Part shown: positions 57,512 through 64,000 of the stretch, in pieces
Numbering within the stretch: the stretch's first letter is position 1
Layout of the letters: every line of letters starts with the position of its first letter
Translations under genes and position numbers: made by a program
The notes under the pieces: generated by a model
The model's input: the letters and a program-made list of their open reading frames with translations, nothing else
Databases searched by the model: none
What the model was told of the DNA's origin: nothing
From: Candidatus Eremiobacterota bacterium
GTDB taxonomy: Bacteria > Vulcanimicrobiota > CADAWZ01 > Ess09-12
DNA length: 64,000 bases
Direction: 5' to 3'
Assembly: GCA_031082125.1 (NCBI GenBank)
Contig: JAVHLM010000006.1
Coordinates: 1-64,000, forward strand

Positions 57512-58494
57512 GACGCCTCCCGCTCGGCAAAGGTCCCCCTGGCCTGCACCAGCAGGCTGCCCGCTGACGAGAGCACCTTGGCGCTCATCAGGTGATATTT
57601 TCCCTCCAGCCCCTCGTAGGCTGCCTTTACGGTGAGCGTGTCCCCCGTGAGGGCGGGTCTCCTGAAGCGAAGCTCCATCTTTACCGTGACGACGCGGTGC
57701 CCCTTATCGATAAGATAACGCGCCATGGCCTCGTCGAGCATGGTGGTGATAATGCCCCCATGGAGGAGCCCCTTGTACCCCTGGTGCTCCCTCCTCGTGG
57801 TGAAGGTCCCGGAGAGCCCCTTCTCATCGTGGGAGAAAGAGAGGCGCAGGCTCACAGGGTTATCGGCGCCGCAGGCAAAGCAGTAATGGTCATCACGGAG
57901 CGTCAGGGCAAGGCGCTCCTTCATCTCGTCCCAGAGCTTTCTCACCATGCGGCGGGTCGTGTCAGGAGTGCCGCCGTTATCAATGACTGCGTCGGCATGG
58001 AGCTTTTTTTCTTCAAGGGAGAGCTGGCATTTCACGCGCCGGAGAGCTTCTTCGGCGCCGAGGCCGTCGCGGGCAACAAGGCGGCGCACCTGCTCCTCCT
58101 CAGAGAGGGCCACGAGCCAGAGCCTGTCCACGAGGGAGCGCTGGCCTGCCTCTATCAGAAGGGGCGCCATCAGCACGACCACCTCGCTCTTGATGAAGGA
58201 GAGGCGCTCCTTGAGCTCCCCGATGATGGCGGGATGGGTGATACCGTCGAGGCGCTCCCGCATCGCGGGATCAGAAAAGACCTGCCTTCCCAGGGCTGAC
58301 CTGTCAATGCGGCCCTCCCCGTCCAGGATGCCCGTGCCCCACTCTGCTATGATTTTCTCGCAGAGGGGCCTTCCGGGCTCTATGAGGTCCCGGTATACCT
58401 TGTCGGCATCGACGACGGGCGCGCCCCATTCCTCAAGCCATGATGCCACGAGGCTCTTGCCGCTTGCAATACCTCCGGTAATGCCGAGTATCAT
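57508..58494 (-). CDS. coaE: dephospho-CoA kinase fused to a hotdog-fold thioesterase
   Basis: A 328-residue two-domain protein. Residues 1-195 are a complete CoaE: P-loop LGITGGIASGKSLVASWL, VVDADKVYRDLIEPG, LDGITHPAIIGELKERL, PLLIEAGQRSLVDRLWLVAL and ADAVIDNGGT. From about 205 a PaaI/THEM4-like hotdog domain follows, with CFACGADNPVSLRLSFSHDE, GYKGLLHGGIITTMLDEAMA (the His-Gly-Gly with acidic residue of thioesterases) and VKMELRFRRPALTGDTLTVK. CoaE phosphorylates dephospho-CoA in the last step of CoA synthesis; the second domain should hydrolyse acyl-CoA. The two are in one frame without a stop. AAGGAG lies 9 bases before the start. Confidence 0.93.
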   Translation of the reverse strand: MILGITGGIASGKSLVASWLEEWGAPVVDADKVYRDLIEPGRPLCEKIIAEWGTGILDGEGRIDRSALGRQVFSDPAMRERLDGITHPAIIGELKERLSFIKSEVVVLMAPLLIEAGQRSLVDRLWLVALSEEEQVRRLVARDGLGAEEALRRVKCQLSLEEKKLHADAVIDNGGTPDTTRRMVRKLWDEMKERLALTLRDDHYCFACGADNPVSLRLSFSHDEKGLSGTFTTRREHQGYKGLLHGGIITTMLDEAMARYLIDKGHRVVTVKMELRFRRPALTGDTLTVKAAYEGLEGKYHLMSAKVLSSAGSLLVQARGTFAEREAS

Positions 58495-58541
58495 AGAGGG
58501 AAGCTCCTTTCTTTCCCTCTATCGTTCCCCACAAGGCGTGG

Positions 58542-61385
58542 TCACTCCTTTTTCTCCCCGGCAAGAGTTTCAATGATGCGGCCGCAGGCTGCGGGATCGG
58601 GGCCCACTATCCGGTCGAGGACCATGAGGCACTCCTCCCTCACGCAGTGCTTCACGCCGAATTCGCCAAGAAACTCCATGATGCAGTCGAAGCGCTCCTC
58701 GTCGTGGATCCGTGAAAATCGCGCAATGGCGGAGCTTATTTTTTCCGTCAGGGGAGCCGAGCAGGCACCGAGAACCTGGCTCGCCAGGTTGGGCGGCAGC
58801 GACAGAAGCACGATGGCAAGGCGCTCCAGGGGCGGCCGGAGCATCTGCGATACCGTGGGGGCTTCCCGGGCAGAGGCTTCTTCGTCCCGGCCAAGGTAAT
58901 ACTGCGACATACCGGCCTCAACTACGGCCCCCGTTATCTCGTCGGTCCCCCGGAGAAGGTAGAGGGTGACGGGGGTAAAGGGGGCGACGCACTCACTCCG
59001 CGAGATGAGGGCGACTTTTTTCACCCTCTCCCTGAGGGCATGGAAAAGGCCCCCCCTGAGATCGTCGCTCACAAGGAGCAAGGGGTGAAGCCCGAGGCCG
59101 TGGCAGTGGTCTATGGCATTGCCGAGCTCCCTCACTATGAGGGCCCCTTTCACGGGACTCTTCCTGAGGGCCTCCTCAAGCTCCGGAGCGAGCTCTATCA
59201 CGGCGATCTCGTCACGGCTGTTGGCAAAACGCCCAAGGATGGAGTGCCGATTCGCCCTGCGGTACTCCAGGACCACCAGCTCGTGATCCGTTGAGCCCAC
59301 GTCCACGATGGTCTCCAGAACCGGCTTCAGGTCACGGATCGACATCCTCTCCTCGAGGAGCCTCTGGAGGAGGAGATGGAGGCCCCGCGGCGATATCCTC
59401 TTCATCGCCTCCTCAACGAGGACCTTGTGCTTCTTCCTGACGATCTCGAGCATTCCCGCCACGTCTTCGAGCGTGAGCAGCTCAGCGGCGCGGACAGAGG
59501 CCACTTCGGTGAGGTGGGCGGCGACGACGCAGAGGTCATCGAAGAGCATGAGGCCAAGCTTCTCGCACTCGTTGCGCCGCCCGGCGTCCACCCAGATGCC
59601 GGGGAGCCCGAAGACGGGGTCCTCCACGTGGAGGCAGCCGAGAAGGGAGAGCTTGTCACGGGGGCCCACGGCGAGAAGCCTGCGGGGCTCCGTGCGCCCG
59701 CAGGCCACGGTGCGCTCCCTCACTTTTATCACGTAGCCTCCCGGATCGAGCTGGAAGTTGTCCCTGAAGCGCACGCCGGGAAGGACGATGCCTAATTCGA
59801 GGCCCAGGTGCTTCCTGATGGCCTTGACGCGCTCAAGGAGCTTCGCTCCCTGGTTCGGGTCCAGGAGGTGGATGAGCTCCCGGCCCACCTCCACGGTGAG
59901 CATGTCCACATCAAAAAGCTTTTCCCATGGGTTCTGGCGGCTCATGTCGGTGCATCCCGCAGGGACGGTCCCCGGTGCTACAGTGACACTCCCATCGTGA
60001 AAGGAGCGGTCATTGCTGCCGGGGAGCGGAGCTTTCCCCACCAGTTTATGGGCGACGGCCACCCATTTCCTCATCACCAGGCCCGCGAGGGCGGCAAAAG
60101 CGTTCCGCCACAGGGTTTCCCTGAAATTCTTGAGGCTCGCGATGAGTGAGCCCATGATCTCGGCGCACCGGCAAGGATTTGAAAGGAACAGGCTCTTGAG
60201 GTGCTCAGGTGCCTCTCCCTGCGGAACTTCCCCGTATCCGGCAAGGGAGAGAAACTTCCCCGCATATTCACCGCCGTGCTCACAGGGAAGCGAAGGGGGG
60301 GCGATGGCAAGAAGAATGGCCCTCACTCCGCAGGCGGGGGGCATATAACGGACCGATTCCATGAAAAAATCAAAGGGGACGCAGTTCAGCATCGCACTTA
60401 TGGCTTCGGCGGTCATCAATTCCCTGGGATTGCTGTCCCTGTATTCATTGACAAGAACCGCCCTGGTGCCCCGGCGGCCCGCAATCTCCATGAGGGCCCT
60501 GTCCACCCCGCTCTCAGATTCTCCCCTTAAGTGGAATAATCTCACCACCCTCTCATGACCTGCCATGAGCGCCCAGTGAAGGGCTTTCCTGCCGTGGCTG
60601 TCCTTCACCGAGAGATCGGCGCCGGCGAGAATAAGGCGCTCAATCAATTCGGTATTCCCGCGGGCGGCGGCGTAGTGAAGGGGAGTCGCGCCGTAATCGT
60701 TATCCTGCGCGTTCACATCGACAGCGAGCTTCAGAAGGGCCTCCACTGCCCCGGGGGCGCCGAAGGCCGCCCCAAGGTGGAGGGGAGTTCTCCCTCTGAG
60801 GTCCTTCATGGAGAGAAATGTTCTGTACTCTTCTTCGGAAGCCGCAAAGCGCCCATAGTGGTCGGCCATGAGCGTCACAAGGCGCCCATGGCTTCCCAGG
60901 GCGGCGAAATGGAGGGCCGTAAGGCCTTTCCTGTCAGAGGCCTTCACCGAGGCTCCCTCCTCCAGAAGGAGAACCGCCAGCTCATAGTGGCCCTTGAGGG
61001 AGGCCCAGTGAAGGGGCGTCATGCCTTCCCTGTCGGCGGCGTCACCATGAGCCCCCCTCAGGAGGAGAAAGCGCGAGACGGGGAGAGCACCCCCGAAGGC
61101 CGCGCAATGAAGAAGGGTCGATCCCCGCATGTTCACGGCGTCAACGCTTGCGCCACTGCTGATACAGCGCTCCAGGGCTTTCAGGTTCTTTTTTTCAACG
61201 GCTTCGAAGGCATCGCATGGGGGCGGCACGCCATTCCCTCCCTTTCCTGAAATAAATGAGATTTTCTCAATACACCCGGGTACGGAAAAGAGTTTCTGTG
61301 TTGAGTAAAGGGACGTGGCAGGCAGGGGAAGAGACGAAAAGGCATGGGAAACTGAGCGGTGATAAGCATATATCATCCCCGGCAC
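58542..61385 (-). CDS. ankyrin-repeat protein fused to an FlhA/SctV cytosolic domain and a FliG_N-like end
   Basis: A 947-residue soluble protein with a new-looking domain order. About 57-290: seven ankyrin repeats (RGSTLLHCAAFGG, GMTPLHWASLKGHYELAVLL, GLTALHFAALGSHGRLVTLM, ATPLHYAAARGNTELIERLI). About 290-480: unrecognised helical region. About 483-828: the complete cytosolic domain of the flagellar/type III export gate FlhA (FHIPEP family), seen in VEVGRELIHLLDP, LLERVKAIRKHLGLELGIVL, RFRDNFQLDPGGY, EDPVFGLPGIWVD, VVAAHLTEVASVRAAELL and EERMSIRDLKPVLETIVDVG. About 845-930: LERLAIVLLSLPPNLASQVL onwards resembles the N-terminal domain of the motor protein FliG. The membrane part of FlhA is absent. 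GTG at 61385 is chosen (GGAGGG 6 bases upstream; the earlier ATG overlaps the -10 box). It lies 47 bases before coaE. Confidence 0.85.
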   Translation of the reverse strand: MPGMIYAYHRSVSHAFSSLPLPATSLYSTQKLFSVPGCIEKISFISGKGGNGVPPPCDAFEAVEKKNLKALERCISSGASVDAVNMRGSTLLHCAAFGGALPVSRFLLLRGAHGDAADREGMTPLHWASLKGHYELAVLLLEEGASVKASDRKGLTALHFAALGSHGRLVTLMADHYGRFAASEEEYRTFLSMKDLRGRTPLHLGAAFGAPGAVEALLKLAVDVNAQDNDYGATPLHYAAARGNTELIERLILAGADLSVKDSHGRKALHWALMAGHERVVRLFHLRGESESGVDRALMEIAGRRGTRAVLVNEYRDSNPRELMTAEAISAMLNCVPFDFFMESVRYMPPACGVRAILLAIAPPSLPCEHGGEYAGKFLSLAGYGEVPQGEAPEHLKSLFLSNPCRCAEIMGSLIASLKNFRETLWRNAFAALAGLVMRKWVAVAHKLVGKAPLPGSNDRSFHDGSVTVAPGTVPAGCTDMSRQNPWEKLFDVDMLTVEVGRELIHLLDPNQGAKLLERVKAIRKHLGLELGIVLPGVRFRDNFQLDPGGYVIKVRERTVACGRTEPRRLLAVGPRDKLSLLGCLHVEDPVFGLPGIWVDAGRRNECEKLGLMLFDDLCVVAAHLTEVASVRAAELLTLEDVAGMLEIVRKKHKVLVEEAMKRISPRGLHLLLQRLLEERMSIRDLKPVLETIVDVGSTDHELVVLEYRRANRHSILGRFANSRDEIAVIELAPELEEALRKSPVKGALIVRELGNAIDHCHGLGLHPLLLVSDDLRGGLFHALRERVKKVALISRSECVAPFTPVTLYLLRGTDEITGAVVEAGMSQYYLGRDEEASAREAPTVSQMLRPPLERLAIVLLSLPPNLASQVLGACSAPLTEKISSAIARFSRIHDEERFDCIMEFLGEFGVKHCVREECLMVLDRIVGPDPAACGRIIETLAGEKKE

Positions 61386-61404
61386 ACACTTCCCTCCACT
61401 GTAC

Positions 61405-61410
61405 ATTATA
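61405..61410 (-). promoter_or_regulatory. -10 box of the ankyrin/FlhA_C gene
   Basis: A perfect TATAAT on the minus strand, followed 7 bases later by the GGAGGG ribosome site. The -35 region is weak (a TTTTACA stretch lies a few bases too far upstream). This position makes the ATG at 61406 an unlikely start. Confidence 0.5.
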
Positions 61411-61464
61411 GCGTGGAGTTATGAACAGGATGTTTCTCTTTTGTAAAATTTTCAAGAGCCGGAG

Positions 61465-61492
61465 AAAAAAAAGAGGCACCCCGGGGTGCCTC
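61465..61492 (-). terminator. rho-independent terminator of rpsA
   Basis: A perfect 20-bp palindrome (61473-61492, GAGGCACCCC/GGGGTGCCTC) is followed on the minus strand by eight T residues. It lies 23 bases past the rpsA stop codon. Confidence 0.92.
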
Positions 61493-61514
61493 CTCTGTTT
61501 TCTTTGAAAGAACG

Positions 61515-63011
61515 TCAGGCCTTGGGCTCCTCTTCCTCGAGCTTTCCTGTCATGGCGTCCTTGATGATCTGATCGACCGATGTGCCGTTCACCGTGCCGT
61601 CTACGGGCACGTCGCTCAGCATGGCGTCAAGCTCCGGGTCATTGGCCACGGAGACCACGGTCTGGGTGACCGCAGGCTTTACGTCTTCTGCGGGCGCGGG
61701 CGGCGCCTCGGCTGCGGGAGCTGCAGCAGGAGGCAGCTCGAGGGTAAGGGGGGTCTTATCCTTCTTGGGGGAGATGATATCCTGGAGATTCTTCGCTTCC
61801 ATCTTGCTCTTCAGGATCTCTCCCACGTTGAATGAGGTGCCCTTGTGGGAATAGCCCGAATACTCGTCTTTCGAGGCATCGGCTTCGGCCTGCCTGATCG
61901 AGAGGATCATGCGCCGCTCTGAAGGCTTCACGTCAAGCACCTTGGCGGCGATCTTCTGGCCTACCTTCAGGATCTCGTCAGGCCTTGACACCTTCTCCTC
62001 GGAGATCTCTGAAATGGGCACAAGCCCTTCCACGCCTTCAAGGACCTCGACGAAGACATAATTTTTCGCGATCTTGCTCACGGGGCCCTCTATCTTGTCC
62101 CCTATTCTGAACTTTTCACCGAGGGCAAGCCAGGGATCGGCCTTGGCCTGGCGGAGGGACAGGGAGATGCGCTCCTTCTTGGGATCTATCTTCAGCACAA
62201 GAACTTCCACCGTATCGCCAACCCTTACCACCTCTGAGGGGTGCTTCACACGGCGCCATGAAAGCTCGGACACATGGATGAGGCCGTCAACGCCGCCAAG
62301 GTTCACAAAGGCGCCGAAGTCGGTGAGACGCGCCACCTTCCCGGTGCGTATCTCTCCCTCATAGAGGCTCTTGAGAGTAGCCTCACGGGAATTATCGCGC
62401 TCCTCCTCGAGGACCTTTTTTCTCGAGAGGACCACTTTTCTGCGCGAACGGTCTATTTCAAGCACCTTGAGGCGCAGGGCCTCCCCTACGAAATCGGAGA
62501 GGTCGCGGATGGGGCGCATGTCCACATGGGAGGCCGGCACGAAGCCGCGCAGGCCGATATCCACGATAAGGCCGCCCTTTACCTGCTCGATGCAGGTGGC
62601 GGTGAGCACCTCACCCTTGTCAAGGGCATCGATTACTTTTTTCCATGCGATCTCCAGGTCGGCCCTCTTCTTGGAGAGGATGAGCTCGCCTTCCTGGTCC
62701 CTCACCTTGATCACGACGACATCAACTTCGTCGCCGGGGGAGAGGCTTACGCTGTTTCCCGTGGGATCGCCCTGCACCAGCTCGTGAGAGGGGATCTTCC
62801 CTTCGGTCTTGTAGCCCACATCCACATAAACCCCGTCGGGGTCAACCTTTACCACTTTCCCCTTCATGTAATAGCCTGGTGCGATGGTCTTGAATGACTG
62901 CTCGTACGACTCAAAGTCGCTCATGGAGACTGGCTTCTCCTCGGTAAGAGTGGCAACGGAAGCATCCTGCTCCGGGGCTGCCGCTTCATTGGTCTTTTCA
63001 ACGTTATCCAT
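61515..63011 (-). CDS. rpsA: 30S ribosomal protein S1
   Basis: A 498-residue S1 with four S1/OB-fold RNA-binding repeats at about 50-120 (MKGKVVKVDPDGVYVDVGYK), 135-205 (LTATCIEQVKGGLIVDIGLR), 220-290 (RTGKVARLTDFGAFVNLGGV, DGLIHVSELSWRRVKHP) and 305-380 (IEGPVSKIAKNYVFVEVLEG), each with the typical LSxRQ/LSRKK ending. Four repeats instead of six is common outside Proteobacteria. The last 110 residues are Ala/Pro-rich and disordered, ending in a short acidic helix. ATG at 63011 is chosen (AAAGGAG 11 bases upstream); the frame continues upstream without homology. It delivers mRNA to the 30S subunit. It has a strong terminator and lies 100 bases after polA. Confidence 0.95.
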   Translation of the reverse strand: MDNVEKTNEAAAPEQDASVATLTEEKPVSMSDFESYEQSFKTIAPGYYMKGKVVKVDPDGVYVDVGYKTEGKIPSHELVQGDPTGNSVSLSPGDEVDVVVIKVRDQEGELILSKKRADLEIAWKKVIDALDKGEVLTATCIEQVKGGLIVDIGLRGFVPASHVDMRPIRDLSDFVGEALRLKVLEIDRSRRKVVLSRKKVLEEERDNSREATLKSLYEGEIRTGKVARLTDFGAFVNLGGVDGLIHVSELSWRRVKHPSEVVRVGDTVEVLVLKIDPKKERISLSLRQAKADPWLALGEKFRIGDKIEGPVSKIAKNYVFVEVLEGVEGLVPISEISEEKVSRPDEILKVGQKIAAKVLDVKPSERRMILSIRQAEADASKDEYSGYSHKGTSFNVGEILKSKMEAKNLQDIISPKKDKTPLTLELPPAAAPAAEAPPAPAEDVKPAVTQTVVSVANDPELDAMLSDVPVDGTVNGTSVDQIIKDAMTGKLEEEEPKA

Positions 63012-63111
63012 AATTCCAGAGACTCCTTTCAAGCCCCCTGGGGGGCGCGCTGTAGTATGTGATACTCTGCCTGCCGGTGGCAGGCGCCTGACAGATAATG
63101 GTCTTGAGAGG

Positions 63112-64000
63112 CTACGGGGTACTCTCCACCTCCTTTTTCGCCGGGCTTGCATGAGCCTCAAAAGGTTCAAGCTCCGACCAGTTTTTCCCTCTTTTCACGT
63201 GGACCTCCATGGGCACGGAAAGAGCTACAATCCCTTCCATGAGTGCCTTCACCGCCGAGGCAAGCTCAATATGGCGGATTTCCTCCACTTCGAAGAGAAG
63301 CTCGTCATGGATCTGCAGCACCATGGCGCCCGGGAGGTCTTGTAAGGCATCATCAACAGCTATCATGGCCCGCTTGATGATATCAGCCGCCGAGCCCTGG
63401 ACGGGCGTATTTATCGCGATACGCTCGGCGGCCTTCTTCACGTGCATGTTCCTGCTCCGGATATCGGGGATCCACCGCTTCCGGCCGAAAAGGGTGGCAA
63501 CATACCCCCGCTCCTCGGCCTCCCTTATGGTGCGCTCAATAAAGAGCCTTACCGCCGGGAAGCGCTCCATGTAGCGTGAAATATAGTCGCCTGCCTCTTT
63601 GCGGCTCACGGCTATCCTCTGGGCCAGGCCATGGCCCGACATGCCGTAGAGGATGCCGAAGTTTATCTCCTTTGCCTTCCGGCGCAGCGACGGGTCCACA
63701 TCGCCTGCGGCGGCGCCGAAAAGCTCCGAGGCAGTCATGGCATGGATATCGCCGCCTTCACGGAAGACCTTGATCATGCGCTCGTCGCCTGAGAGGTGGG
63801 CCATGACACGGAGCTCTATCTGGGAGTAATCGACGCTCACCAACAGGTGCCCCTCGAGCTCGGGCCTGAAGGCTTTCCTTATCAGGTGGCCCAGGGCTGT
63901 CCTCACGGGTATGTTCTGGAGATTGGGCTCAGAGCTGGAAAGCCTTCCCGTGGCCGTTCCCCGCGCGTTGAAGGTGGTATGAATCCTTCCCGTGAGGGGG
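63112..64000 (-). CDS. polA: DNA polymerase I, C-terminal part (cut by window edge)
   Basis: The last roughly 296 codons of a family A DNA polymerase; the 5' part lies beyond base 64000. The polymerase motifs are intact: the segment TGRIHTTFNARGTATGRLSS (complement of the last 60 bases), motif A SVDYSQIELRVMAHLSGDE, motif B RRKAKEINFGILYGMSGHGL and motif C VLQIHDELLFEV, plus INTPVQGSAADIIKRAM. The short open frame from 63906 is only part of it. It fills gaps during repair and Okazaki fragment processing. Presence of a 5' or 3' nuclease domain cannot be judged from this piece. Confidence 0.97.
   Translation of the reverse strand, partial: PLTGRIHTTFNARGTATGRLSSSEPNLQNIPVRTALGHLIRKAFRPELEGHLLVSVDYSQIELRVMAHLSGDERMIKVFREGGDIHAMTASELFGAAAGDVDPSLRRKAKEINFGILYGMSGHGLAQRIAVSRKEAGDYISRYMERFPAVRLFIERTIREAEERGYVATLFGRKRWIPDIRSRNMHVKKAAERIAINTPVQGSAADIIKRAMIAVDDALQDLPGAMVLQIHDELLFEVEEIRHIELASAVKALMEGIVALSVPMEVHVKRGKNWSELEPFEAHASPAKKEVESTP

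Overview
The window is a chromosomal stretch of a bacterium that I cannot assign to a phylum. The housekeeping genes at the right end (polA, rpsA, smpB, coaE) show it is chromosomal. Lipoproteins with lipoboxes, an O-antigen ligase-like protein and CMP-activated acid-sugar enzymes suggest a didermic cell. Unusual fusions (ankyrin with an FlhA cytosolic domain; CoaE with a thioesterase) suggest a poorly sampled lineage. Gene density is high and most genes sit in head-to-tail runs with 4-base ATGA overlaps.

Layout. (1) 1-21.8 kb, minus strand: one long surface-glycan operon transcribed from about 21.7 kb leftward. Its first half (SDR, LegC-type aminotransferase, CBS-nucleotidyltransferase, NeuD, NeuB, formyltransferase, PIG-L deacetylase, NeuC) plus NeuA at 9.1-9.8 kb form a nonulosonic (legionaminic/sialic-type) acid pathway. 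The distal half, which is visibly AT-richer, adds an iron alcohol dehydrogenase, methyltransferases, a DegT aminotransferase, a GNAT protein, a glycosyltransferase-like protein and a module of aminotransferase, M29-type peptidase, acyl-adenylating enzyme, VOC protein, methyltransferase and deacetylase-like protein. (2) 22-23.6 kb: small antitoxin-like and Uma2 genes, one frameshifted. (3) 23.8-27 kb, plus strand: a second acid-sugar cassette (HpcH/HpaI aldolase, acyltransferase, KdsB-like cytidylyltransferase, methyltransferase). (4) 27-33 kb: O-antigen ligase with TPRs, ankyrin lipoprotein, TIG-repeat lipoprotein.

(5) 33-44.4 kb: a repeat-rich graveyard. It holds one apparently intact Rpn-type nuclease with several 3' fragments of it, a second Rpn-like gene plus two decayed remnants, an 819-residue HNH protein with a deleted copy, an AAA/DUF4143 ATPase broken by one amber codon, an MNT-HEPN pair, and a 140-bp repeat carrying a perfect DnaA-box 9-mer.

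(6) 44.6-49.4 kb, minus strand: asnB, two radical SAM/SPASM genes and a formyltransferase, a compact and unexplained biosynthetic operon. (7) 49.5-50.1 kb: a Zn-ribbon/AbrB plus DUF4258-like putative toxin-antitoxin pair. (8) 50.5-57.1 kb, plus strand: processive GT2, DUF2723-TPR membrane protein, a Gln-rich orphan protein with its own promoter and terminator, SsnA-type amidohydrolase, PilZ protein. (9) 57-64 kb, minus strand: smpB, coaE-thioesterase fusion, a 947-residue ankyrin/FlhA_C/FliG_N-like protein (the most striking gene here), rpsA and polA (cut by the window edge). No tRNA, rRNA or CRISPR array was recognised.
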